Notes under the pieces: generated by a model
Databases searched by the model: none
What the model saw: only the letters and a program-made list of their open reading frames with translations
What the model was told of the DNA's origin: nothing
Position numbers and translations under genes: made by a program
Source of the DNA: Pantoea eucrina
GTDB taxonomy: Bacteria; Pseudomonadota; Gammaproteobacteria; Enterobacterales; Enterobacteriaceae
NCBI RefSeq assembly: GCF_001691555.1
Contig: NZ_MAYN01000001.1
Coordinates: forward strand, 62,001-126,000
DNA length: 64,000 nt
Direction: 5' to 3'
Shown here: positions 54,375-64,000 of the stretch, one piece after another
Position numbering within the stretch: position 1 is the stretch's first letter
Layout: each line of letters opens with the position of its first letter

Positions 54375-55907
54375 TCAGTCAAACTTCATGCGCACAGCTT
54401 TCAGGTTAATGACGGCGAGCGCCCCGACCAGCATAAAAATCAGCGTCGCAATAGCCGCAGCCAGGCCAAAATCCTGTCCGCCGCCGCCCTCAAACGCAAT
54501 ACGCCAGGTATAGTTAACCAGCAGATCGGTATAGCCAGCAGGCGTAGTAGTACCGATGCGATCCGGCCCGCCGTTAGTCAGCAGCTGCACCAGAACAAAG
54601 TTATTAAAATTGAAGGCAAAGCTGGCGATCATCAGCGGCATAAGCGGCTTAAGCAGCAGCGGCAGCGTAATGCGGAAAAAATTCTGCAGCGGACCTGCGC
54701 CATCCATCGCCGATGCTTCATAGAGATCGTCCGGAATGGCTTTCAGCAGCCCCATACACAAAATCATCATATAGGGATAGCCAAGCCAGGTGTTCACAAT
54801 CACCAGCATGGTACGCGCCAGCGCTGGATCGCTGAACCAGGCAGGCTGGACGCCAAACAGCGCATTAAGCATGACGTTAACTTCGCCAAAACTCTGGTTA
54901 AACAGGCCCTTAAAAATAAGGATGGAGATAAAAGCCGGTACGGCGTAAGGCAAGATCAGCATCACGCGGTAGATAGCCTTACCACGCAGCGCCTCCCACT
55001 GCACCAGGCAGGCCAGCACCATGCCCACTGCAACGGTCAGGATCACCGTGACCAGAGAGAAGATCAGCGTCCAGCCGAAAATGGCGAGAAACGGTTTCTG
55101 GATCCCTTCATCGGTAAAAACGCGCGCAAAATTCTTCCAGCCTGCGTTGACCGTAAAGCCCGGGCTAAGTTGTTCACTGTTCCAGCTGCCGTCGGCAGCT
55201 ATCTGCTGGTAAAAACCCGTATCGGGATTAGCCTGATAGCGTACGCCGGTTTGCTGATTTTTCAGCACACCCTGGCGCTCTGCAACATACAGCGGGCGGG
55301 TACCCGAGAACTGGCGTAACGAGCTCATCACCAGTTCACGCCCATCCGGCAACCGGGCACGGATCTGGCTCAGCGCCTGGCGGTGCGTAGTGATCACTTT
55401 CAGCGTGGCGCGCTGCGTGGCGGGCAGCGACGCCTGCTGCAGCGTCAGGGTCTGCGCGGCACCCAAATCAAACGGCGTGGAAACGTAGCGCTCACCGCTG
55501 CTGCTGTCGCTGAGCACTAGCTGCCAGCGCCGATCGGCCGGATAGAGTGCAAAATTCAGTCCTGCGCCATCCTGATACTGCCTGCCAAGCAGCACCTGCT
55601 GCGCGCGTTCCTGCGAAAGCTGATTGGTACTGCTGTAATTGGTAAACGCGATAGCGATAGTACAGGCCAGTGGAAACAGCACAAAAATAGCCATGCCGGC
55701 CAGCCCCGGATAGACATAGCGCCACGCGTAAGCGCGGCGATTAGCATAAATCCAGATACCGGTCGCACTGACGATCAGTGTCATGAGCGCAAACAGATAT
55801 TCACCCTGCGCATACATCAGCACCAGCAGATAGCCGACTAACAGACAGCAGCCGCCAACCAGTGCGCCTTTCAGCATCCGGCTGTACCGTTCCGTTTTTC
55901 CTGACAT
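54375..55907 (-). CDS. malF: Maltose/maltodextrin ABC transporter permease MalF
   Basis: 510 residues (E. coli 514) with eight transmembrane helices and the large periplasmic P2 loop (about 95-275) that contacts MalE. The EAA loop is KAIPDDLYEASAMDGAGPLQNFFRITLPLLL (about 395-425). FNFNNFVLVQLLTNGGP is a conserved transmembrane segment of the substrate path. A terminator-like hairpin lies between malE and this gene. The antisense open frame over it (54315-55319) is a codon-bias shadow. Confidence 0.97.
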   Translation of the reverse strand: MSGKTERYSRMLKGALVGGCCLLVGYLLVLMYAQGEYLFALMTLIVSATGIWIYANRRAYAWRYVYPGLAGMAIFVLFPLACTIAIAFTNYSSTNQLSQERAQQVLLGRQYQDGAGLNFALYPADRRWQLVLSDSSSGERYVSTPFDLGAAQTLTLQQASLPATQRATLKVITTHRQALSQIRARLPDGRELVMSSLRQFSGTRPLYVAERQGVLKNQQTGVRYQANPDTGFYQQIAADGSWNSEQLSPGFTVNAGWKNFARVFTDEGIQKPFLAIFGWTLIFSLVTVILTVAVGMVLACLVQWEALRGKAIYRVMLILPYAVPAFISILIFKGLFNQSFGEVNVMLNALFGVQPAWFSDPALARTMLVIVNTWLGYPYMMILCMGLLKAIPDDLYEASAMDGAGPLQNFFRITLPLLLKPLMPLMIASFAFNFNNFVLVQLLTNGGPDRIGTTTPAGYTDLLVNYTWRIAFEGGGGQDFGLAAAIATLIFMLVGALAVINLKAVRMKFD

Positions 55908-55933
55908 GATTCGGAATTCCTCAACAGCTGATA

Positions 55934-55954
55934 AAAAGCCGGCCAGCGCCGGCT
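55934..55954 (-). terminator. Terminator-like attenuator between malE and malF
   Basis: AGCCGGC/GCCGGCT with a 4-base loop, then TTTTT on the minus strand, inside the 58-base malE-malF gap. It would lower malFG expression relative to malE. In E. coli the same gap holds REP sequences. Confidence 0.75.
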
Positions 55955-55965
55955 TCAGAGAAGGT

Positions 55966-57156
55966 TCACTTGTTCAGACGGGCCTGCGCATCTTTCAGCG
56001 CGGCGTCGACGCTCTGACGTCCTTTCAGCGCATTGAGTGTGGCGGTGCGCATGGCATACCAGAAAGCGGACATCTGCGGAATGTTTGGCATGATATCGCC
56101 ATTCTGCGCATTGCTCATGGTGGCGGCGATACGCGGATCTTTCTCCAGAATGGCCTGATACGATTTCAGCGCCACGGCACCCAGCGGCTTATCTTTATTA
56201 ACCGCTTCGAGTCCGTTATCCGTCAGCAGGTAGTTTTCCAGAAACTCTTTTGCCAGCTCTTTGTTAGGGCTGGCGGCATTAATACCGGCGCTCAGTACAC
56301 CGACAAAGGTTTTAGACGGTTTGCCATTAAGCGTGGGCAGCTTGGTCACCCCGTAGTTGATACCGCTCTTGTCGATGTTGCTCCACGCCCACGGGCCATT
56401 AACGGTCATTGCCGTCTGCCCTTTATTAAACGCCGCCTCTGCTATCGAATAGTCAGTATCCGCATTCAGCACGTTGGCTTTGACCTGATCCACAAGGAAC
56501 TGCATGCCCGCTTTCGCCCCTGCGTTATCCACGCCAGTATCTTTGATATCAAATCCACTCTGGGTAGGTTTGAAGGCGTAGGCACCGCCTGCCGCCAGCA
56601 GTGGCCAGGTAAAGTAGGGCTCCTGCAGGTTAAACATAATGGCGCTCTTGCCTTTGGCCCGCAGCTGCTTATCCAGATCGGCGATGGCTTCCCAGCTTTT
56701 TGGCGGCTCAGCGACCAGATCTTTGTTATAGATGAGCGAAAGCGATTCTACGGATACCGGGTAACCAATCAGCTTGCCGTTGTAGCGCACCGCATCCCAG
56801 GTAAAGGGAAACAGTTTATCCTGCACATTTTTATCGGGTGAAATCTCTGCCAGCAGGCCGGACTGTGCGTAGCCGCCAAAACGGTCGTGGGCCCAGAAAA
56901 TGATATCGGGGCCATCCCCGGTGGCGGCCACCTGCGGATACTTCTCCTCCATCTTGTCCGGATGTTCCACGGTGACTTTGATGCCGGTCTCCTGCTCAAA
57001 TTTTTTGCCAACCTCGGCCAGTCCGTTGTAGCCCTTGTCACCGTTGATCCAGATAACCAGTTTTCCCTCTTCGATTTTTGCCATTGCCGAAGCAGAGAAC
57101 AGCACAGCGGAGAGCGCGGAGAGAGCGAATAAGCGCGAGACGGTTTTCATTGTCAT
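55966..57156 (-). CDS. malE: Periplasmic maltose/maltodextrin-binding protein MalE
   Basis: 396 residues including a signal peptide that ends [26 protein letters not shown], matching E. coli [56 protein letters not shown] is nearly the same as MBP, including Asp and Trp residues of the sugar site. [17 protein letters not shown] [13 protein letters not shown] ends the protein. The first ATG at 57156 has AGGA 7 bases upstream; a second ATG follows two codons later. Divergent from malK across a shared control region. Confidence 0.98.
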   Translation of the reverse strand: MTMKTVSRLFALSALSAVLFSASAMAKIEEGKLVIWINGDKGYNGLAEVGKKFEQETGIKVTVEHPDKMEEKYPQVAATGDGPDIIFWAHDRFGGYAQSGLLAEISPDKNVQDKLFPFTWDAVRYNGKLIGYPVSVESLSLIYNKDLVAEPPKSWEAIADLDKQLRAKGKSAIMFNLQEPYFTWPLLAAGGAYAFKPTQSGFDIKDTGVDNAGAKAGMQFLVDQVKANVLNADTDYSIAEAAFNKGQTAMTVNGPWAWSNIDKSGINYGVTKLPTLNGKPSKTFVGVLSAGINAASPNKELAKEFLENYLLTDNGLEAVNKDKPLGAVALKSYQAILEKDPRIAATMSNAQNGDIMPNIPQMSAFWYAMRTATLNALKGRQSVDAALKDAQARLNK

Positions 57157-57517
57157 AAGTCCATCCTGTAAACGAAAGCGGAAAGTAGCGTCCCGTTTAT
57201 TGTCAGGTTCTGCCGTCGTGTTTCATCCTCCTGCTCTCTACGCCTGCGGGCATAAGTGCGTGATCGTGCCCGCAAAAACCGCGGTTTTTATGGGCTGGCG
57301 CACACTTTCCCACGCACTTTTCTGCGTCAGACTTCACAAAAATTTCTTTAGTGCGCAGCTGAGCGTCAGCATTTATTCGTTCTCCTCCTCCTGACTCATC
57401 CCCCTTACATTCCCGTTGTGGTGGAGGATGTCAGCGACGCTTGCGGCTTTCATGATGAGCCACAGAATCGGCCAGTGGCCATAGCAGCCAGCAGGGTACG
57501 TTGAGAGGAAAAGTATT
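57157..57517. promoter_or_regulatory. Divergent malE/malK control region
   Basis: 361 bases between the two divergent mal transcripts; in E. coli the equivalent region binds several MalT and CRP dimers. Here GGGGATGAGT (minus strand, 57394-57403) matches the MalT box GGGGA(T/G)GAGG at nine of ten positions. Weaker GGAGGATG blocks occur near 57223-57231 (minus) and 57425-57431 (plus). CRP sites could not be placed with confidence. Confidence 0.6.
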
Positions 57518-58642
57518 ATGGCGAGCGTTGCGTTACGTCATGTCTCCAAAACATGGGGTGAAACCGAAGTCTCAAAAGATATCAATCTTGAGATTGCCGA
57601 AGGTGAATTTGTGGTGTTTGTCGGGCCATCCGGCTGTGGTAAATCGACCCTGCTGCGGATGATCGCCGGGCTTGAAACCATTACCAAAGGCGATCTGCTG
57701 ATTGGCGGCAAGCGCATGAATGAGGTGCCGCCAGCCGAACGCGGTATCGGCATGGTGTTTCAGTCATATGCCCTCTATCCGCATCTGGACGTTGCTGAAA
57801 ACATGTCCTTTGGCCTGAAGCTGGCCGGCGTCAGGCGTGCTGAGATCCAGCAGCGTGTAAATCAGGTAGCCGAAGTGCTGCAGCTGGCGCATCTGCTGGA
57901 CAGACGTCCTAAAGCGCTTTCCGGTGGCCAGCGTCAGCGCGTGGCGATTGGCCGGACACTGGTGGCAGAGCCACGCGTTTTCCTGCTGGACGAGCCGTTA
58001 TCCAACCTCGATGCCGCGCTGCGCGTCCAGATGCGCATCGAGATTTCGCGGCTGCATAAGCGGCTGAAGCGCACCATGATCTACGTTACCCACGATCAGG
58101 TAGAGGCGATGACGCTCGCTGACAAAATTGTGGTGCTCGAAGCAGGGCGCATTGCACAGGTTGGCAAACCGCTGGAACTTTATCATTACCCCGCCAATCG
58201 CTTTGTCGCCGGATTTATCGGTTCCCCGCGCATGAATTTTCTTCCGGTAAAAGTCACCGCCACTGCGATCGATCAGGTTCAGGTGCGGCTGCCCAATAAT
58301 CAGCTGGTCTGGCTGCCGGTTGAAAGCACCGGGGTCCAGATTGGCAGCAACATGTCACTGGGTATCCGGCCTGAACATCTGCTCTCCAGCGACATCGCCG
58401 ATGTCACGCTGGAGGGTGAAGTGCAGGTGGTTGAACAGCTCGGCAATGAAACGCAAATCCACATTCAAATCCCCGCCATCCGTCAAAACCTGGTCTATCG
58501 CCAGGAGGACGTGGTGCTGGCAGAAGAGGGCGCCCTGATGGGCATCGGCCTGCCGCCGGAACGCTGCCATCTGTTTCGTGAAGATGGAAGCGCCTGTCGC
58601 AGGCTGCATCAGGAGCCTGGTGTATACCCTGCAAAACAATAA
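57518..58642 (+). CDS. malK: Maltose/maltodextrin ABC transporter ATPase MalK
   Basis: 374 residues (E. coli 371). Walker [10 protein letters not shown] (36-44), Q-loop [10 protein letters not shown], signature LSGGQRQR, Walker [14 protein letters not shown] and H-switch VTHD are intact. The C-terminal regulatory OB-fold domain (about 235-374), which binds MalT and IIA-Glc in E. coli, is complete: [15 protein letters not shown] and SLGIRPEHL. First gene of malK-lamB-malM. Confidence 0.98.
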   Translation: MASVALRHVSKTWGETEVSKDINLEIAEGEFVVFVGPSGCGKSTLLRMIAGLETITKGDLLIGGKRMNEVPPAERGIGMVFQSYALYPHLDVAENMSFGLKLAGVRRAEIQQRVNQVAEVLQLAHLLDRRPKALSGGQRQRVAIGRTLVAEPRVFLLDEPLSNLDAALRVQMRIEISRLHKRLKRTMIYVTHDQVEAMTLADKIVVLEAGRIAQVGKPLELYHYPANRFVAGFIGSPRMNFLPVKVTATAIDQVQVRLPNNQLVWLPVESTGVQIGSNMSLGIRPEHLLSSDIADVTLEGEVQVVEQLGNETQIHIQIPAIRQNLVYRQEDVVLAEEGALMGIGLPPERCHLFREDGSACRRLHQEPGVYPAKQ

Positions 58643-58668
58643 AAGCAATGACCTCAGGAGATAAATAA

Positions 58669-59970
<1,302 letters not shown>

Positions 59971-60084
59971 GCCACAGCGTTCCCCTGTAACAGAATAGCC
60001 GCACGAACCGGTGCGGCTCACCGATTAGACAGCGCCGGCCATTGCCTGGTGCCGGCGCTGCCTCCCGCTATCAGAGATAAAACG

Positions 60085-60996
60085 ATGAAAAAAACGCTTA
60101 CCGCGCTCTGCCTGAGCGCTGCGCTGCTGACCAGCGCCACGCTGCCCGCTGTTGCTGCTATTAATCTGGTGCCGCAGGATCTCTCTACCGCACCCGCCGT
60201 TTCGCCCGATAGCCTGCAGCGCCTGAACTGGCAACCTGCTGATACATCGCGTGCGGTGACAACTCTGCTGAGCGAAAGCGACAGCGGAAAGGCTCTGCCG
60301 GGTATCCGTGGTCCGGTAGCAGCGTATAGCCTGCCCGCTAACCAGGGTGAACTGACCGTCACGCTGAGCAGCGAGGTCGCTGACAACCGCGTGTTCGCGC
60401 CTAATGTTCTGGTACTTGATGAAAACCTGCGTCCGGCGGCCTGGTTCCCGTCGCAGTTCTTTGCTTATCAGCAGCCGGGCGTCATGAGCGCCGATCGTCT
60501 TGAAGGCGTGATGAAGCTGACTCCGGTACCGGGACAGCAGAAAATTCATCTGCTGGTCTTTACCACCGACAACGATCTGACACAGACCACCACGCTGGTC
60601 GACCCGGCCAAAGCCTACGCGAAAGGCACCGGCCATGCGGTCCCTGATATTCCCGATCCGGTTGCCACACACAGCCAGACCGGCAGGCTGAAGCTGAACG
60701 TCTCCACCAGTTCCGCATCCTCAATTCTGGTGGGGCCGCTGTTTGGTTCATCAGCGCCAGCGCCGGTTATGGTTGGTAATACCCAGCCGCCAGCGCCTGC
60801 TGCCGTGCGTCCTGCCTCTGTCGTGAAACCGGCGCCGCTGGAAAACGACACCGAAAGTTACTTCAATCAGAATATCCGTCAGGCGGTCAGCCAGGGCAAC
60901 ATTGATAAAGCGCTGAAACTTCTGAATGAGGCCGAGCGTCTGGGATCAACCTCCGCGCGGCAAACGTTTATCAGCAGTGTAAAAGGCAAGGGGTGA
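60085..60996 (+). CDS. malM: Maltose operon periplasmic protein MalM
   Basis: 303 residues (E. coli about 306). Signal peptide MKKTLTALCLSAALLTSATL, cleaved near VAA. The start at 60085 gives this clean signal; a longer frame begins 36 bases earlier. INLVPQDLSTAPAV and FNQNIRQAVSQGNIDKALKLLNEAERLGS are MalM-like. It contains Pro/Ala-rich linkers around 240-260. Its function is unclear; it binds maltodextrins and interacts with LamB in E. coli. Confidence 0.94.
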   Translation: MKKTLTALCLSAALLTSATLPAVAAINLVPQDLSTAPAVSPDSLQRLNWQPADTSRAVTTLLSESDSGKALPGIRGPVAAYSLPANQGELTVTLSSEVADNRVFAPNVLVLDENLRPAAWFPSQFFAYQQPGVMSADRLEGVMKLTPVPGQQKIHLLVFTTDNDLTQTTTLVDPAKAYAKGTGHAVPDIPDPVATHSQTGRLKLNVSTSSASSILVGPLFGSSAPAPVMVGNTQPPAPAAVRPASVVKPAPLENDTESYFNQNIRQAVSQGNIDKALKLLNEAERLGSTSARQTFISSVKGKG

Positions 60997-61027
60997 AACC
61001 ACCCCGCAGTGCTGAGTTGCAGCACCT

Positions 61028-61051
61028 GGTGCGCTACGGCGCACCTTTTTT
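61028..61051 (+). terminator. Intrinsic terminator of malK-lamB-malM
   Basis: GGTGCGC/GCGCACC with a TACG tetraloop and six T. Confidence 0.93.
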
Positions 61052-61058
61052 ATTGCAG

Positions 61059-61080
61059 AAAACGCCCCGGTCCGGGGCGT
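61059..61080 (-). terminator. Intrinsic terminator of malPQ
   Basis: On the minus strand ACGCCCC/GGGGCGT with a 5-base loop, then TTTT, starting 4 bases after the malQ stop. Confidence 0.8.
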
Positions 61081-61084
61081 CTGA

Positions 61085-63145
61085 TTAAGGGCGCTGCTGA
61101 CGTATGCGGCTGACCTCCTGCAGCAGATGTGTAATCCCCTCATCCGCAAACATCGCCTCCAGTGACAGTCTGAGCTTGCGGCGCCAGTTCGGGTAACTAT
61201 CAACCGTACCGGGCACGTTGACCGGCTGCTCCATATCGAGCCACTCCTCCGGCTGCAGACCAAGCAGCGCGCTGTTGCTGGCGGCCACCAGGCGGTGAAC
61301 TGCCCGGTTTATCGCGCGGCGCATGGGCGCCCGCCCGCGCTGTCGCGGATAGCGGTGCGCCAGCGCGCCCTGCTGCTGCAGCGTATGCAGCAGCGCCTTT
61401 TTCGCCGCTGCGCGCTCGCGGTACAGACCCGCCAGAATCGCTTTATCCGGATAGAGTCCCAGCTTACTGCCGAGGGTTAAGTCATCACTCTGCCACCAGC
61501 CGCGCAGCGTGGGCATATCATGGGTGGTGACCACCGCCATTGCCTGCCGTGGCCAGGCTTCAGGTGTCCGAAATGCGCGCTTTCCGGTCTGCTCAAAGTA
61601 GAGCACTTTATAGGAGTAGACGCCGCTGTCGCGCAGCTTAGCGACAATCGCTTCCGGCACGGTGCCCAGATCCTCACCAATCACCATACAGCGATGGCGC
61701 TGGCTCTCCAGCGCGAGAATGGCCAGCAGTGCATCCACCGGATAATGCACGTAGGCGCCCTCAGCGGCACTCTCATACTGCGGGATCCACCAGAGGCGCA
61801 GCAGCGCCATCACGTGATCGATACGCAGCGCCCCACAGTCGCGCATGTTGGCCCGCAGCAGCTCGATCCACGGCGTAAACGCGCGCATCGTCAGGATCTG
61901 CGGATCCATCGGCGGCAGCCCCCAGTTTTGCCCCAGCGGACCCAGAATATCGGGTGGCGCGCCGACGCTGGCCTGAAGACAATAGAGATCGCGTTCGCGC
62001 CAGGTCTCCGCACCATCCTGAGCCACTCCTACCGCCAGATCGCGGTAAAGGCCGACCGGCATCTGTTGCGCGCAGCATACGGCCCAGCACGCCGCGAACT
62101 GAGAGGCAGCCAGCCACTGCAGCCAGAGGTAAAAACGCACCTCGTCGCTGTGTTCAATGCGAAATGCCAGCACGGCAGCGCTGTCAGGGTGCTGATACGC
62201 TTCCGGCCAGCTTTTCCAGCCGAAGAGGGCGGGGTTTTTAGCGCGCTGATGCGCCTGCAAGGCATCGAACAGCGCCTGACTCAGCAGGCTCTGCCCGCCC
62301 GCTTTCACAAACGCATCAAATTCCTGCATGACCGGCTCATCCGGCGCACGTCGCCTGAACTGCCGCCAGGCGAGACGTAAACCCTCCAGCTTTAACGCGG
62401 TAACAGCCGGATAATCCACCCACTCGCTGTCACGCGCGGCCGCAAGCCGCTGCTGCGTATCAGGCTGCTGCCACCACGCCTGCGCCGCATCACTGAGCCT
62501 GAAATCCTCCACGCTATTGATATCGATATAGAGCACGTTCAGCCAGCGGCGTGAAGAGGGGCTGTAAGGGCTGGCACCGTCAGGATTGGCCGGAAAGAGA
62601 GCGTGCAGCGGATTGAGTCCGATAAACGCACCGCCGCGCTGTGCGATTTCTGCTGCCATCCGGCGCAGATCGCCAAAATCGCCGATGCCCCAGTTATGCT
62701 GCGATCGCACCGTATAGAGCTGCACACAGCAGCCCCAGAGTTTGTCGCCGGCCAGCAGTGCAGGAGGCTCGTAGCAGCGCGACGGCGCAATAATCAGGCT
62801 GCAGCGCGACAGCAGCACCGGCTGCGTCAGGGTCAGCTGGTGATAGCCTTCCGGCAGCGCCGGCAACGTCAGCGTTTCATCAGGCTGACACTCACCTGAC
62901 CAGCGCTCACCCGCTTCACTGGTCAGCTCCCATGTTGCCGCTGTGCTCAGCACCGGCTGTAATACGGCGGCTTCTCCGTGACGAAAAATCGCGACCGGGG
63001 GCAGCGCTGACGGCGTGGCGACTGGCGGCTGTATAACTGAGTGCAGCCATTGTGCGGTAGCTGCGGGAATACGCCGCGGTTTGCCGTGAGCGTCAATATA
63101 TTCCGGCGCAATCAGCGTATCCGGGTTAAGGGTTGTCATTGTCAT
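61085..63145 (-). CDS. malQ: 4-alpha-glucanotransferase (amylomaltase) MalQ
   Basis: 686 residues (E. coli 694), GH77. GCCVQLYTVRSQHNWGIGDFGDLRRM is the start of the catalytic barrel. RIDHVMALLRLWWIP carries the nucleophile Asp. CMVIGEDLGTVP holds the acid/base Glu. VTTHDMPTLRGWW has the third Asp. It disproportionates maltodextrins and releases glucose. The gene starts 2 bases after malP ends. Confidence 0.97.
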   Translation of the reverse strand: MTMTTLNPDTLIAPEYIDAHGKPRRIPAATAQWLHSVIQPPVATPSALPPVAIFRHGEAAVLQPVLSTAATWELTSEAGERWSGECQPDETLTLPALPEGYHQLTLTQPVLLSRCSLIIAPSRCYEPPALLAGDKLWGCCVQLYTVRSQHNWGIGDFGDLRRMAAEIAQRGGAFIGLNPLHALFPANPDGASPYSPSSRRWLNVLYIDINSVEDFRLSDAAQAWWQQPDTQQRLAAARDSEWVDYPAVTALKLEGLRLAWRQFRRRAPDEPVMQEFDAFVKAGGQSLLSQALFDALQAHQRAKNPALFGWKSWPEAYQHPDSAAVLAFRIEHSDEVRFYLWLQWLAASQFAACWAVCCAQQMPVGLYRDLAVGVAQDGAETWRERDLYCLQASVGAPPDILGPLGQNWGLPPMDPQILTMRAFTPWIELLRANMRDCGALRIDHVMALLRLWWIPQYESAAEGAYVHYPVDALLAILALESQRHRCMVIGEDLGTVPEAIVAKLRDSGVYSYKVLYFEQTGKRAFRTPEAWPRQAMAVVTTHDMPTLRGWWQSDDLTLGSKLGLYPDKAILAGLYRERAAAKKALLHTLQQQGALAHRYPRQRGRAPMRRAINRAVHRLVAASNSALLGLQPEEWLDMEQPVNVPGTVDSYPNWRRKLRLSLEAMFADEGITHLLQEVSRIRQQRP

Positions 63146-63147
63146 GT

Positions 63148-64000
63148 TTAGCGCGCCGCCTGCCAGATACGTTGCTGATAATCACGGATAGCGCGATCGG
63201 CGCTGAACATACCGCAGCGTGCGGTGTTCAGGATCGCCGCGCGGGTCCAGGCTTCGCTGTCAGCCCAGCGTTTTTCTGCATCCTGCTGTGCATTAAGATA
63301 GTGACGGAAATCGGCCAGTACCAGATAGGGATCGCCACCCTCCGCCCCGAGACTTTTTACCAGCGCGTCAAACGCAGTGCGATCGCCGTTGCTAAAGGTG
63401 CCATCTTCCAGCGCGGTCAGCACCTGATGCAGCTGTTTATCTTTCCTGCGCCACACCGCCGGGGCGTAGCCCGCTTTTTTCAGCGCGCTGACCTGTTCCA
63501 CGGTATGGCCAAATATAAAGATATTTTCCTCACCCACCTCGCGGGCAATCTCCACATTAGCGCCATCCAGCGTACCAATGGTCAGGGCACCGTTCAGCGC
63601 CAGCTTCATATTGCCGGTGCCTGACGCTTCTTTACCGGCCGTAGAGATCTGCTCAGAGAGATCGGCCGCCGGGATCAGCCTCTCTGCTACAGAGACGTTA
63701 TAGTCCGGGATGAATACCACTTTGAGCCGGTCGCCAACACGCGGATCGGCATTTACCGTCATGGCGACTTTATTGATGGCATAGATAATATTTTTTGCCA
63801 GCGCATAACCAGGGGCGGCTTTTGCACCAAACAGCATCACGCGTGGCGTGACATTGGCCTGCGGATCGCTCACCAGCGTTTGCCACAGCGCAATGATATG
63901 CAGCAGCATCAGATGCTGACGCTTGTACTCATGCAGTCGTTTTATCTGTACATCAAACAGCGCGTCCGGATTGATCACAATGCCGGTTTTATGCAGTACC
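63148..64000 (-). CDS. malP: Maltodextrin phosphorylase MalP, C-terminal part
   Basis: The gene enters from beyond position 64000; only about 283 C-terminal residues are visible. The frame stays open to the window edge. GT35 motifs: [46 protein letters not shown] and the PLP site [28 protein letters not shown] with the cofactor Lys. It phosphorolyses maltodextrins to glucose-1-phosphate. Its promoter, and probably malT, lie outside the window. Confidence 0.97.
   Translation of the reverse strand, partial: VLHKTGIVINPDALFDVQIKRLHEYKRQHLMLLHIIALWQTLVSDPQANVTPRVMLFGAKAAPGYALAKNIIYAINKVAMTVNADPRVGDRLKVVFIPDYNVSVAERLIPAADLSEQISTAGKEASGTGNMKLALNGALTIGTLDGANVEIAREVGEENIFIFGHTVEQVSALKKAGYAPAVWRRKDKQLHQVLTALEDGTFSNGDRTAFDALVKSLGAEGGDPYLVLADFRHYLNAQQDAEKRWADSEAWTRAAILNTARCGMFSADRAIRDYQQRIWQAAR

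Noticed and set aside
54315..55319. 334-codon plus-strand ORF over malF
   Set aside because: Antisense shadow of a well-identified gene; composition is Gln/His/Arg-rich as expected from reversed codon bias.

Overview
The window looks like chromosome from an Erwiniaceae member of the Enterobacterales (Pantoea, Mixta or Erwinia type). The basis is close relatives of enterobacterial FhuE, YebG, DigH, Mtr, MalEFGKM/LamB and an arnBCADTEF operon, moderate-to-high GC, and GTAG-headed REP palindromes. The genus call is inference. No rRNA, tRNA, IS element, phage or CRISPR array was found.

Layout. 1-7.1 kb: a partial gene, an M20 amidohydrolase, an H-NS/StpA-type nucleoid protein, the ferric-siderophore receptor fhuE behind a Fur-like box, and a lone GT4 glycosyltransferase. 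7.3-13.8 kb: an operon of two luciferase-like monooxygenases, two paralogous solute-binding proteins, an N-acetyltransferase, a permease and an ATPase. This is the part list of the Bacillus S-alkylcysteine/S-(2-succino)cysteine salvage operons (ytm and yxe), and a Cys-Cys mini-ORF sits inside it. 13.8-15.2 kb: an EAL phosphodiesterase. 15.6-16.9 kb: a two-gene HAM1-like/SIR2 module resembling part of the Kongming antiphage system. 17.0-17.6 kb: SOS-controlled yebG and a 34-residue membrane peptide. 17.7-18.6 kb: a cluster of 17 REP palindromes. 18.8-26.8 kb: a chemoreceptor, cytochrome b561, an SGNH hydrolase divergent from an acyltransferase-3, a GDSL autotransporter esterase and a DUF2058 protein. 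26.8-30.7 kb: a pseudouridine synthase, the divisome glycosyl hydrolase digH (with an apparent AUA start), a YezG-like protein and gabP. 30.8-36.6 kb: gabT, a MocR regulator, and ddc-dat for 1,3-diaminopropane synthesis. 36.8-45.4 kb: an orphan prepilin peptidase and the complete arn (L-Ara4N lipid A) operon. 45.5-50.5 kb: an inositol-type isomerase/dehydrogenase pair, mtr, exported hiuH and an Old Yellow Enzyme. 50.8-53.3 kb: an AT-richer island with a small peptide, a YcaO enzyme and a methyltransferase, a possible new minimal RiPP cluster. 53.5-64 kb: malGFE, malK-lamB-malM and malQP side by side; malP runs off the end.

Two loci deserve most attention. The first is the HAM1-SIR2 pair: the HAM1 protein has lost the usual catalytic Asp and the SHR histidine, which suggests a nucleotide sensor, while the SIR2 protein keeps its NAD-site motifs. 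The second is the peptide-YcaO-methyltransferase island.
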